A stretch of 64,000 bases of DNA from Paraburkholderia sp. C35. Lineage in GTDB: Bacteria; Pseudomonadota; Gammaproteobacteria; Burkholderiales; Burkholderiaceae. Where the stretch lies: NCBI RefSeq assembly GCF_003121405.1, contig NZ_QBUY01000031.1, positions 17,950 through 81,949 on the forward strand. The letters are read 5' to 3'. The notes under the pieces were generated by a model. It was not told the origin of the DNA. It did no database searches and saw only the letters and a list, made by a program, of their open reading frames with translations. Position numbers and translations under genes: made by a program. Positions 36,635 through 45,032 of the stretch are shown in pieces (within the stretch, counting starts at the first letter, position 1; every line of letters starts with the position of its first letter).

Positions 36635-37210
36635 ATGCAACCAAAAAGTGAACGCGCAATGACACCGAACGCTCCTGTGCGGGATACCGCACGGGACTCG
36701 CGCACGAAACGCATTCCCGAAAACGTAGCGAGAATCCCTGTCGTCGCGGACGCCATCCCTGACAGCACGCTGGCAAAAAAGATTGTCTCGGCGCGTACGC
36801 ATCCTTCGCGGGTGTTGCCAAGCCACTTCATCGAAGCAATCGAACGCGCATACGCACCGGCGAAGCGCTTTTGGTGTCACGTTGATCCGGAGCAGCTCGC
36901 TAATGAAACGGTGCGTCACAATCCAGAGTACATGAACGCCGTTTCTCAATCTTGGGCAGCATGGGGATGCGGGTCGTTCTACGAAGATCTGGTCAACGCG
37001 ATCCAGACGAAGAAATTCGACGAACACTGCGCTGTTGTGATGCGGACGCTACCCGAAGAAATTCTTTCGGGAGACGATGAAACTGTCTATGACCTGCTCC
37101 ACTCCCGTTTCACACAATCGGGCGAGTCGACCCACCTCAAGTATCTCGAACTGGACGGGGTGAAGGCTGTTCGTTACATTCGTGAAACCATGGAAAACAT
37201 GCTCGATTGA
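36635..37210 (+). CDS. Hypothetical soluble protein
   Basis: 191 residues from the first ATG; an ATG at 36659 is equally possible as neither has a clear ribosome site. The first 50 residues are basic and look disordered. Residues 60-190 are helical (HFIEAIERAYAPAKRFWCHV, MNAVSQSWAAWGCGSFYEDL, VMRTLPEEILSGDDETVYDL). No family recognised. A terminator follows at 37299. Confidence 0.65.
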   Translation: MQPKSERAMTPNAPVRDTARDSRTKRIPENVARIPVVADAIPDSTLAKKIVSARTHPSRVLPSHFIEAIERAYAPAKRFWCHVDPEQLANETVRHNPEYMNAVSQSWAAWGCGSFYEDLVNAIQTKKFDEHCAVVMRTLPEEILSGDDETVYDLLHSRFTQSGESTHLKYLELDGVKAVRYIRETMENMLD

Positions 37211-37298
37211 TCCTCATGATCTTTGCGAAGCAAAGTTCGTCCGCCCTTCTGCATGAAGACTGTCGGCACGATTGGGTGGCAAGCTTCAAATTCGCGCT

Positions 37299-37329
37299 GC
37301 GGGGAAGGAAACTCCCCCGCTTTCTTTTC
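37299..37329 (+). terminator. Rho-independent terminator
   Basis: GCGGGG at 37299-37304 pairs with CCCCGC at 37315-37320, followed by TTTCTTTTC. It lies about 90 bases past the stop of the gene ending at 37210. Confidence 0.6.
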
Positions 37330-37390
37330 TGCATCTCCAGCGCGTGCACGAGATTCTTCTCGCATATCAAAAGAGCTATCTGTCCGACGC

Positions 37391-37651
37391 CTACTTGCCT
37401 TTCTCCTTTGGTCTGGCAATACCCACCTCGTGGCTCCATTTTTCAATGAGCCGGTCAGGGGCATGTCTGCCACGCGCCTGAGCTTTGCGGTGCGACTTCA
37501 ACCCTTTCTCGATCAGCTTGCGCTGACGCTCGTCTGGTTTGAACTTTTCCACATGCAACCTCCACACACGGAACCAGCATTGACTGCGTGGAACTCTCGC
37601 CCAGTTGCAGCCGTGCGATAGCACCCGCCTGGTGGTACCTGATGCCGACAT
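37391..37651 (-). CDS. Possible small basic protein
   Basis: 86 codons, very basic in its second half (KFKPDERQRKLIEKGLKSHR). The composition is protein-like but there is no ribosome site, no known domain and no partner. It may be a gene remnant. Confidence 0.25.
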   Translation of the reverse strand: MSASGTTRRVLSHGCNWARVPRSQCWFRVWRLHVEKFKPDERQRKLIEKGLKSHRKAQARGRHAPDRLIEKWSHEVGIARPKEKGK

Positions 37652-37668
37652 CCCACTTTACATTTAGC

Positions 37669-38085
37669 TCAGTCTACGCACTTATTATCGCCGTTCACAC
37701 TCCCGCCGTCGGCTGGGTGTGATGCATCGTCCTGAGGCATGATCTCGCCGGCACGTATAACGCCGCTTCTGCAATCGGGTATCAACACGGACGTGCCGTC
37801 CTTCCAGCTTTCAACGCGCCAGTTTGCGACACACCACTTCCAGACGTATTCGGCGTCAGAGTTGTGGCCAGTTCGCCCTAGCAGGAAATACTTCCGGCCG
37901 CTTTCTGTGACACCCACGCGGCGCACGCAATCCAGTTCGACAATGGGAGTGCTCACTCTACCGTCTCGCTGCTCGACGTCGAAACCCACAAAGTATCTTG
38001 CGCCACTGGCTGTCTCACGAATCGACCATAGTTCGAGATAAATCTCCGGCAACTCGCTGACATCGGACGACAGGTAGATGCTCAT
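37669..38085 (-). CDS. Hypothetical protein
   Basis: 138 residues from the inner ATG. Residues 1-110 look like an alternating strand fold: IYLELWSIRETASGARYFVG, FDVEQRDGRVSTPIVELDCV, TESGRKYFLLGRTG. The end is acidic and Asp/Ser rich. The region upstream of this ATG encodes a less protein-like stretch, so the shorter start is preferred. No family recognised. Confidence 0.55.
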   Translation of the reverse strand: MSIYLSSDVSELPEIYLELWSIRETASGARYFVGFDVEQRDGRVSTPIVELDCVRRVGVTESGRKYFLLGRTGHNSDAEYVWKWCVANWRVESWKDGTSVLIPDCRSGVIRAGEIMPQDDASHPADGGSVNGDNKCVD

Positions 38086-38830
38086 TTTATGGTGACTCGC
38101 TTGTCGTAGGACTGTTCCGGCATCCGCGCGAAGGTCTTTTGGAGCAAAGCCCTTACCACCTCCCAAACTTCCTTCCGCGAAGTCCGCCTGATGGGACCAA
38201 CAGGGATCATCGGACACCCAGCAATGGTCAATAGCCCGTTGATTGAACCACGCTCGAGTGTACGTCTATACGGGCAATCGGAGCGACCTCGTCCTCGCAT
38301 GACTCATCGAAACGTTCAATGCTCACCATCGCATGATTTACGACGTCTACCCTCCGCGCCGGTACCCTTCTGATATCGCTGGTGTATAACTCCCGGGTTA
38401 CGACACATAGCTGACGGGTTGGCTCATGCAGAACGCTCTCGGAGCATTCGATATGTTTCCGAAGCCCGTCACCTGAGAAATCTCCTGCAGGTGTGCCGAC
38501 TCGCCCACAACCACTACATCGAAAGCACGCTCTCTCCATACAAACAGCCCGGTCGAATCGACACCCGAACATCGGTTCTCGGGACCTCCACGTGTCACTC
38601 CTTGCGCTTCCGCAGCACAGGCGGACAAGCTCGCTAGTCCTGATTGCGCGTCGCGTTATTTCGTAGTATATGTTGAACTCTATTTTTCAATATATACTTT
38701 GAAGTATACGGTACGCTCATGCATCCAGTTTTGCAAGATTGAGACGAACCACCCGCGCGAATCTTTCTCCTCCCGCGGCGATATTGGCGTCGTTTCTTTG
38801 CGCGCAACTCCCCGATACCCTTACCTTGCA
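38086..38830. other. Gap with a palindrome upstream of 38831
   Basis: No frame here convinces me. Short frames on the minus strand (38228-38628) have Cys pairs (RCSGCG) but no consistent similarity; they may be remnants. The 16-base palindrome at 38693 is listed separately. Confidence 0.35.
38693..38708 (+). promoter_or_regulatory. 16-base palindrome, probable operator
   Basis: TATACTTTGAAGTATA: 7-base arms around TG, in an AT-rich stretch about 120 bases before the start at 38831. Size and symmetry fit a dimeric repressor site. Confidence 0.5.
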
Positions 38831-39631
38831 ATGGATTCAGAAGACGATTTTCGTCGGCGGGTAAGCCGACAGGCGCTAACTGTGCGTCGAAACATGGTCG
38901 AATCGAGAGAACTGGTTACTGGAGAGGACCTGCGCTCCCGGCTATGTATGAGCAGGCCGCGGCTGAATCGCCTGCTGAGATCCGGCAGCGTGTTCTCAAT
39001 AGATGTTGAGGGCCAGCAGTACTTTCCGGGGCTCCTGACCGACTTGGACATTGACCAAAAGAGGCTGCGGTCTCTCTGTCGCTTGCTAGTTCCGGCGCCT
39101 GCTGAGTGTCGCTTCTACTATCTGACTTCCAGACACGTGAATCTGGGCGGCGTCACTCCTATCGAGACGTTGGCTGACGATGCTGCTTACCAACACATGA
39201 GACGTATGGCCCGCGCGTACGCTGCGACGTGGTCGCGCACATCGGTAACCATCTACCCAGGAAGACATCGAAGGCCACCAGTTCGGCTGAAACCCTTGAT
39301 GACTGCGGTGACGGAAGCTGATCCTCGCGTCGGGCTCTGGAAACGCGTTGTATTGACGCTTCGGGCGTTCGGATACAGTTATCCTTACGCCCCTGATCCG
39401 CGCGCCGCTCTCGCAACTGTATTTGTTACTCGCCATGATGGCGGAGGTAGTCCTCCGGTTGTGGAAGCGCGCATCGAGGTAGAGGTCCAAGGCGGTTTCG
39501 CGCATGCTCACATCTTTGTCGGAGAGGAACAGGCGGTTGATCTCGCAACTAACGTTGTCAGCGCGGACGCTACGATTGTCGCGGTAGTATTACAGTTCGT
39601 AACTGGTCGACAACACCGAAGCCAAGCATGA
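38831..39631 (+). CDS. Unknown two-part protein, possible antitoxin-like N-terminus
   Basis: 266 residues from the chosen ATG; longer starts back to 38699 are open. Residues 20-75 (LVTGEDLRSRLCMSRPRLNR) look like a helix-turn-helix, and VNLGGVTPIETLADDAAYQH followed by Arg/Ala helices resembles the ending of MbcA/ParS-type antitoxins (GG-TPI--L--D). The second part (PRVGLWKRVVLTLRAFGYSY to the end) is a distinct unknown domain. No toxin of the RES type is next to it. The AbrB-like antitoxin gene follows 129 bases on. Confidence 0.6.
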   Translation: MDSEDDFRRRVSRQALTVRRNMVESRELVTGEDLRSRLCMSRPRLNRLLRSGSVFSIDVEGQQYFPGLLTDLDIDQKRLRSLCRLLVPAPAECRFYYLTSRHVNLGGVTPIETLADDAAYQHMRRMARAYAATWSRTSVTIYPGRHRRPPVRLKPLMTAVTEADPRVGLWKRVVLTLRAFGYSYPYAPDPRAALATVFVTRHDGGGSPPVVEARIEVEVQGGFAHAHIFVGEEQAVDLATNVVSADATIVAVVLQFVTGRQHRSQA

Positions 39632-39760
39632 AGGCCGCTCTCCTCGCACATTGATTTCATGCTGTCATTCAAAGCTGCGATAAGAGAGGACTTAAGGCGG
39701 TCGTCCTCCCGGTTCGACGGAATGCCGGCCGTCCAGGTGCACGAAAGAGACGAGCAAGCC

Positions 39761-39976
39761 ATGGCCGAATCAAGGATCACATCGGAGGGGCGGACCACTG
39801 TCCCCGCGGAGGTTAGATCAGCGCTTCACCTTAAACCAGGCACTCGTCTCCAGTGGCATGTCACGCCGGGCGGCGAGGTCATCGTGCGCACGAAAGCTCT
39901 ATCGCTTCTGGATTTGGCTGGATTGGTGGAGGCGGATAAGCACGTGCATGTCGAGGACATGAATCCGTGGAGGTAA
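39761..39976 (+). CDS. AbrB/MazE-type antitoxin
   Basis: 71 residues from the inner ATG: MAESRITSEGRTTVPAEVRS, LHLKPGTRLQWHV is the swapped-hairpin AbrB fold used by MazE and VapB antitoxins. The partner toxin (PIN or MazF) that usually overlaps the 3' end is absent; the next gene is AbiEi-like. An orphan, perhaps left after toxin loss. Confidence 0.8.
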   Translation: MAESRITSEGRTTVPAEVRSALHLKPGTRLQWHVTPGGEVIVRTKALSLLDLAGLVEADKHVHVEDMNPWR

Positions 39977-40148
39977 CTGAAGGTCTCCCTGAAACGAAAC
40001 GCTCCCGCTAGGTGACTCGGACCTGCTGAAGCTCTGAACCAGCGGGTCGCGCCAAGCAGGCGGGCGTCCATCCATATGCTGTTGAGGGAATCACAAACAC
40101 CTTCCGATCGGTTTGCTCTGCGTGAGCGGACGTTTTATGTCATCTCAC

Positions 40149-40275
40149 GCAGACTAAATAGCATATTATCCAACTATTTAGTCTGCACCAGTTGGCGTTT
40201 TGTGCAGTCTCGTGCAAACCGAATAGCATTTGTTCGCGCTATTCAGTCTGCGCGAGTTGACGTTCAGTGCACCAG
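40149..40275 (+). promoter_or_regulatory. Two tandem operator repeats before the AbiE operon
   Basis: Two copies of a roughly 60-base unit with a 65-base period. Copy 1 contains GCAGACTAAATAG (40149-40161) and its reverse complement CTATTTAGTCTGC (40174-40186). Copy 2 has GCAAACCGAATAGC (40214-40227) and CTATTCAGTCTGC (40239-40251), imperfectly paired. The flanks (AGTTG-CGTT--GTGCA) also repeat. AbiEi antitoxins are known to repress their own operon by binding inverted repeats, so these are the likely sites. Confidence 0.75.
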
Positions 40276-40282
40276 TTGTCCC

Positions 40283-41098
40283 GTGAATAGCCTACCTACA
40301 AGCAACTACTCCAGCCTCGAAGCCCTTAAAAAGTTCCAGAAGGGCGCGTGCTACTGCTTTAGTTCGAAGGACTTTGAGTTGCTCACTGGCCGCAAGACAG
40401 TTGCCGCGCGAGCGGCGCTCGTTCGCTTGCACGCGCAGGGGCTTATCACGTCCCTCGCTCGTGGTTCGGGACTCTGGCTAATCGTACCTCCCGAGCATGC
40501 AGATCGTGGCGCACCGCCCGTTCTGTGGTGGATTCACGATTTTCTCTCCAAGAAAGAAGCGTCATACCAGCTCGCCCTGCTGTCCGCAGCGCAGGCACAC
40601 GGGTCTTCGCATTTCGGTGTTCTGGAAACACAGATTTTTGTACCCTCGTCCCGTCGAGTCCTCGAGGTAGGTCCTTTTCGGTTGCGGTTTTTTGCCAAAC
40701 AATCACTCGCACAATCCCCGACGGTCACGCTGCCAACCGAGAAGAGTCGTGTCCGGGTAAGCTCGAAGGCCACAACACTGCTTGACATGCTTCGACATGC
40801 ACCTGCAATCGGCGGCGTCGAACGGGCAGCACTCGTTCTTGGTGACCTCGCCCCAAAGCTCGACCCGGAAGACGTCACCGAATCACTGAACGCGGCAAGT
40901 GACGTTGCTGCTGCTCAACGATTCGGCTTCCTCCTCGACCTATATGGTCATACCCGGCACGCTCATCGTGTTGACAGGTGGTTAAGCCCGCATCGAACCC
41001 AGCGCACCCGGCTAGATACGTCCAGCTCTGCCGACAATTGTCAAATCGCTCAGCGCTGGAACCTCGTCGTTAATACCAGTCTGGAGAGTATCGCTTGA
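40283..41098 (+). CDS. abiEi: AbiEi-type antitoxin / transcriptional regulator
   Basis: 271 residues from a GTG placed just after the operator repeats; the frame is open further upstream but would translate the operators, which is unlikely. The N-terminal winged helix reads LLTGRKTVAARAALVRLHAQ, GLITSLARGSGLW. The remainder follows the AbiEi/type IV antitoxin layout (QLALLSAAQAHGSSHFGVLE, then PTEKSRVRVSSKATTLLDML). It overlaps the next gene by four bases (TTGA). In type IV TA systems AbiEi represses the operon and opposes the AbiEii nucleotidyltransferase toxin. Confidence 0.85.
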   Translation: MNSLPTSNYSSLEALKKFQKGACYCFSSKDFELLTGRKTVAARAALVRLHAQGLITSLARGSGLWLIVPPEHADRGAPPVLWWIHDFLSKKEASYQLALLSAAQAHGSSHFGVLETQIFVPSSRRVLEVGPFRLRFFAKQSLAQSPTVTLPTEKSRVRVSSKATTLLDMLRHAPAIGGVERAALVLGDLAPKLDPEDVTESLNAASDVAAAQRFGFLLDLYGHTRHAHRVDRWLSPHRTQRTRLDTSSSADNCQIAQRWNLVVNTSLESIA

Positions 41099-41708
41099 TT
41101 CCCTCGCAGGATTTGATTAGCTGGCGAACGCACGCACCGTGGCCAAATGACGACCAGGTGGAGCGGGACTATCTGTTATCCCAATCCGTTGCGGCCATTT
41201 TTCAGGACAAGTTCCTAAGTCAACACGTTGCCATGCGAGGCGGAACGGTACTGCACAAAGCTCATCTCGCGCCAGCTGTCCGATACTCGGAAGACATCGA
41301 CGTTGTGCTCGTGACTGACAGACCGGAAAGCCACATTCGCAAGGCTTTGCATCGCGTACTCAAACCCATTCTGGGCGCGCCACAAGAATCAGTTGCCGGG
41401 TATATCAAGCTGGCGGTTCGCAACGCGGTGGGCAAGTCGAAGATTTTGCGCTCGACGTACTCCTACGAACCGACTCAGAGCGCCTTGGCCGCCAAGGCTA
41501 CGCTGAAGGTGGAGACTAACGTTTCCGGAGGGGCTAGCTGCTATCCGATGGTTCCCGTTGAGTTCAAGTATCCGGATGACACCGGCGTGCTCACCACGTG
41601 CACCGTCAAATCGTTTGATATCGACGAAATGCTGGGTACCAAATGCGCGCGTCGTTGCAGCTTGGACAGGGGCGAGACCTGTTACTGTTAGCAAAAGCCC
41701 AAATTTAG
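41095..41708 (+). pseudogene. abiEii: AbiEii-type nucleotidyltransferase toxin, frameshifted and truncated
   Basis: The frame opens with TTG overlapping the antitoxin stop and shows the AbiEii core: FLSQHVAMRGGTVLHKAHLA, VRYSEDIDVVLV (the catalytic GG-T-L-K and S-DIDx motifs) and PVEFKYPDD. At about 41640 the frame shifts: the expected MRASLQLGQGRDL lies one frame over (aaATGCGCGCG). Both frames stop within about 70 bases, leaving under 205 codons of about 300. The active-site residues survive, but the C-terminal half is lost, so the toxin is probably dead while the antitoxin is intact. Confidence 0.8.
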
Positions 41709-41768
41709 CGCGTTTCAGGAGTTGCAGGCCTTCGATGAAGACTGCCACTCACCTCTTTCCGCGCGCAT

Positions 41769-41795
41769 AAAAAGCGAGCCTCCAGAGAGGCTCGC
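41769..41795 (-). terminator. Rho-independent terminator of the XRE gene
   Basis: Read on the minus strand, GCGAGCCTC, a four-base loop and GAGGCTCGC are followed by TTTTT. It lies about 110 bases after the stop of the XRE regulator. Confidence 0.8.
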
Positions 41796-41860
41796 AAAAA
41801 TCACATTCCGAGCACGTTTACCAACACCTTCGTGGCACAGGGATTGTCGCGAACACCCCT

Positions 41861-41899
41861 AATTCTGACTATTAATTATCGAAATCAATAGTCAGAATT
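41861..41899. repeat. 13-bp inverted repeat behind the XRE gene
   Basis: AATTCTGACTATT at 41861-41873 and AATAGTCAGAATT at 41887-41899, with a 13-base spacer. It is AT-rich and ends three bases from the XRE stop codon. It could be a regulator site or mRNA stabiliser. Confidence 0.7.
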
Positions 41900-41902
41900 T
41901 AT

Positions 41903-42274
41903 TTATTTGGATTTGGTCGTCAGTTTGCGGGGTGCTTTTCCCGATGCGGCTCGCGCAGCGACAGTGCGCGATTTTCCAGAGTTGCCCGACGGATCAGATT
42001 TTTTTGACCGCGCTGTGACTCGGGATTGGGCCGCGGCGGCACGGCGTTGTCCTGCCTGCAACTCCTCCGCCTTAACCACTAACGAAGACAGCGGCTCATC
42101 GAGGGCGACACAAATCGCCATCAAAGTGTCAAGCGACACGTTCACCTCGCCCAGTTCCAGCAGCGAAAGATATTGCGGCGTGATATCGCAGAGGGACGCG
42201 AGTCCGGCTTGCGTGTACCCCATAGCGCGGCGCGCTTCGCGGATTACAGCCCCGATAGGTGGGCGGTCAGCCAT
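41903..42274 (-). CDS. XRE-family regulator with basic tail
   Basis: 123 residues from ATG. Residues 8-60 form a classic helix-turn-helix (IGAVIREARRAMGYTQAGLA, SLCDITPQYLSLLELGEVNV, SLDTLMAICVALD). Residues 75-123 are a Lys/Arg/Ser-rich, presumably disordered tail. Divergent to the methyltransferase gene at 42557 and probably its regulator, like the controller proteins of restriction-modification loci, though those lack a long tail. Confidence 0.85.
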   Translation of the reverse strand: MADRPPIGAVIREARRAMGYTQAGLASLCDITPQYLSLLELGEVNVSLDTLMAICVALDEPLSSLVVKAEELQAGQRRAAAAQSRVTARSKKSDPSGNSGKSRTVAARAASGKAPRKLTTKSK

Positions 42275-42346
42275 TGAAAATGGGATTATCAAAAGACCAA
42301 ATTTTCAATGATCAACCGGAATTAATCAACAACACACATTGAAAAC
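42272..42346. promoter_or_regulatory. ATTGAAAA operator repeats
   Basis: CATTGAAAAT at 42272-42281 overlaps the XRE start codon; ATTTTCAATG at 42301-42310 is its exact inverse; a further ATTGAAAAC lies at 42338-42346. Regular spacing of about 30 bases suggests binding sites for the adjacent XRE regulator, controlling itself and the methyltransferase. Confidence 0.6.
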
Positions 42347-42556
42347 ATGGCACGAGTGGTTCGCGTCACATGCTCGTGAGTGTGGCATTTCGTCCACGTC
42401 GCGTAGTTAAAGGCACATCCCGTCTACCTAGCTGCAGCCCCCTAGCTAGCCTCAGATTCATCGGTACTGCGATGACAAGCGCGCCGCTGCGCCAAGCTCT
42501 GAGATACCGGATAAAAACAGTTGCTTCACCTGTTTCCAACGTTAAGAGGAAACAGG

Positions 42557-43948
42557 ATGTCAGAGCAAAATCAACAACAGGAAAAACTAAACGTCGTAGA
42601 GCTTTTCGCAGGGGTCGGTGGATTCCGGCTTGGCCTTGAAGCGGTACACGGCTCCCCTTACGAAGTCACCCTTTCCAACCAGTTCGAGCCTTCAAGGAAA
42701 AAGCAGCACGCGAGCGAAATCTACCGCTCGCATTGGCCAACCGGGCTGCATGTCAACGAGGATATTTTCAAAGTCCTTGAATCCGAAGAAGGACGAGAAG
42801 CTATTCGCACAGCAAGGCCCGACGTCCTAGTCGGGGGGTTTCCGTGTCAAGACTACAGCGTCGCGAAACCGCTATCCGCCTCTGATGGACTCGCAGGCAA
42901 AAAGGGCATCCTGTGGTGGTCCATTGCCAAGCTGATTAAACAGCGCACGGACGACCGTGAGCCGGTCAAATACCTCATTCTAGAAAACGTAGACCGCCTT
43001 ATCTCCTCTCCCGCATCGTGCCGAGGGCGCGATTTTGCCGTCATCCTCGCAACCCTCAACTCACTCGGCTACGCCGCAGAATGGAGAGTCGTCAACGCAG
43101 CGGATTACGGGCATGCACAACGCCGTCGGCGCACGTTCATCGTTGGTTATCACAAAAGCACGGACGTTTATAAGCGTATGCACGCGATTTGCCAGACGAC
43201 CTCTGCTCCGTGGCAGGCTAGCTGCGCTCTTACCTCAGCATTTCCTTGCGACGTTATCAATCCGCTGGACGCAGTCGAACCCGCGTTGACATTGCGTGAC
43301 GACCCGTTCGACGAACAGCTCTCATATCACCCCTTGTCAAACGGTAAGACTCGATTTGCAAACTGTGGCCTGATGCTCGAAGGGCATGTCCGCACATGCA
43401 GCGTCCGCGCTGTCGAGATTGCCGACTACAGCGAATATTGCGGCTCGCCTTCGCCGCTGACTCTTGGCGACATCATCCGCAACTCTGGCCCAGTGCCCAC
43501 CTCCTTCTACGTGCAACCGGAACAGGAAGGAGCCTGGAAAGCTACAAAGGGACCGAAAGCCATCGCGCGCAACAAAAACGGGTTCGATTACACATACTCG
43601 GAAGGAGCGATGGCGTTCCCGGACCCGTTAGATAAACCCTCCCGGACGATTATCACGTCAGAGGGCGGGAGTTCGCCATCACGCACGAAGCACGCCGTAC
43701 GTGAAGCGAGTGGGCTCATCCGACGACTGACACCGGAGGAGCTCGAGGCGCTCAACGCCTTCCCTCGTGGGTTCACAGCGCATCCCGGCGTATCAGATGT
43801 AACGCGGGCCATGCTGATGGGCAACGCGCTTGTTACCGGCCTGGTTCGTCGAATCGGTGAAGTGCTACATCGACTGCACAGCGAGTCACAACCTGTGTGC
43901 GGCAATCCGGATAAAACCGAAGTTAATACTGTGTTTTCCTCGAACTGA
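42557..43948 (+). CDS. DNA (cytosine-5-)-methyltransferase, second copy
   Basis: 463 residues; the ATG follows AAGAGGAAACAGG. Motif I is VVELFAGVGGFRLGLEAV, motif IV is LVGGFPCQDYSVAKPL with the catalytic Cys, motif VI is LILENVDRLI, motif VIII is AQRRRRTFIV, and motifs IX-X are RRLTPEELEALNAFP and LMGNALVTGL. Intact and clearly different from the methyltransferase at 13204-14364 (FPCQDY against PPCQPF), so it probably methylates a different site. It is followed 7 bases later by a family X gene, so the two form an operon. No known endonuclease gene is present. Confidence 0.93.
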   Translation: MSEQNQQQEKLNVVELFAGVGGFRLGLEAVHGSPYEVTLSNQFEPSRKKQHASEIYRSHWPTGLHVNEDIFKVLESEEGREAIRTARPDVLVGGFPCQDYSVAKPLSASDGLAGKKGILWWSIAKLIKQRTDDREPVKYLILENVDRLISSPASCRGRDFAVILATLNSLGYAAEWRVVNAADYGHAQRRRRTFIVGYHKSTDVYKRMHAICQTTSAPWQASCALTSAFPCDVINPLDAVEPALTLRDDPFDEQLSYHPLSNGKTRFANCGLMLEGHVRTCSVRAVEIADYSEYCGSPSPLTLGDIIRNSGPVPTSFYVQPEQEGAWKATKGPKAIARNKNGFDYTYSEGAMAFPDPLDKPSRTIITSEGGSSPSRTKHAVREASGLIRRLTPEELEALNAFPRGFTAHPGVSDVTRAMLMGNALVTGLVRRIGEVLHRLHSESQPVCGNPDKTEVNTVFSSN

Positions 43949-43955
43949 CAAGCAC

Positions 43956-45032
43956 ATGAAATTCGACCACACCAACATTAAGGCAATCTCGCTCAAGGCC
44001 CTCTTGCGAACGGCAATTAGCCTCGCGGCGTATCTTCTCGACGAGTTCGGCGACAGTATCGATTTCTACCAGATAGTCCAAACTCAGACCGTCGAGCGAT
44101 GGATGCGCGAAAGCTTCCCTGAGGTCGTTGAGCGGCTCGAACGTGAACAGGTCTATGACGCCTTCCACTCAAGACTTGATGAGTATTGTGAAAACCTCCA
44201 GTCCGCTGCAATCAAAGCGGAATACGTTCTCGAACACGGCGCTCAAGGCGGTCTCGAAGACGAGACAGACCACCTCATTTTCTCAGGGTTGATTGCACGC
44301 ATATCAACCGGAACGACGGCACAATTCGACGAAAAATCGTTGCTGACGGCCTTCCTGCTCGACAAACATCGACGGGGCAGCGCGGGGCGTTGGCACGACT
44401 ATTCGGTGCAGTCAGTGGCACCCCATTCGAATATGAGGTTGCGGGGGCGCGCGTGGGATTTTTGTGACCTTCCCAGGGCCGCCAGCACAAACGCGGATAT
44501 TGCCTATTTGCTACCACGTGAGCATTTTCCCGGCAACGTCGCAATACACACTCGCGAAGAATACGCGTTGGTCGTCAACGTTCCGGCGGGGATTACGCCC
44601 TCAGCACTCGTCACACCAGCGAACATGGACAGCGTGAACATTTCGGTCGACACTGAACGTAATGAGCGGAGTCTGACGCTCGGTAGCTGTCCATTCCTCA
44701 TTCCGTTGGATGCAAACGCGGCAACACTCGAACTCTTCCGCAACCACCTACCAGTGCTGTACCTCGGCGACGACATGAACCTTCTGGTCGAATATCCATG
44801 GAACCCCGTGACGGACCTGACAAATTACATGCATCCCCACATTCGCTATGAGATGCCACCTGAAATGGACGACGAGAGCGTGGGCTATGAAGCCTTCCTG
44901 CAGACTCATCCGCATGTGATTCGGATTGGCGAAATTCGTCCGATGCCGTTACTTGAAGGTCCCGTGCTGCCGCAGCGGGAAAGTGAGCGTCTCCATCGGG
45001 AAAAATGGGACGAAGAGCCCATTCCGTTCTGA
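43956..45032 (+). CDS. Family X protein, copy 3, with SSB-like C-terminal tail
   Basis: 358 residues from the ATG 7 bases behind the methyltransferase. Earlier in-frame codons overlap the methyltransferase and are not needed. The N-terminal 140 residues are helical; residues 180-290 hold the family core, ending LELFRNHLPVLYL and YPWNPVTDL. The chain ends EKWDEEPIPF: acidic residues then Ile-Pro-Phe, like the SSB tip (DDDIPF). Copy 1 ends DELEEIPF. The tail may dock the protein onto SSB-binding repair proteins. The tight operon with a methyltransferase suggests a role in modification-guided defence. Confidence 0.8.
   Translation: MKFDHTNIKAISLKALLRTAISLAAYLLDEFGDSIDFYQIVQTQTVERWMRESFPEVVERLEREQVYDAFHSRLDEYCENLQSAAIKAEYVLEHGAQGGLEDETDHLIFSGLIARISTGTTAQFDEKSLLTAFLLDKHRRGSAGRWHDYSVQSVAPHSNMRLRGRAWDFCDLPRAASTNADIAYLLPREHFPGNVAIHTREEYALVVNVPAGITPSALVTPANMDSVNISVDTERNERSLTLGSCPFLIPLDANAATLELFRNHLPVLYLGDDMNLLVEYPWNPVTDLTNYMHPHIRYEMPPEMDDESVGYEAFLQTHPHVIRIGEIRPMPLLEGPVLPQRESERLHREKWDEEPIPF

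Noticed and set aside
40149..40275. CRISPR-like array
   Set aside because: Only two diverged repeat units with internal dyads and no spacers; the position before AbiEi explains them as operators.
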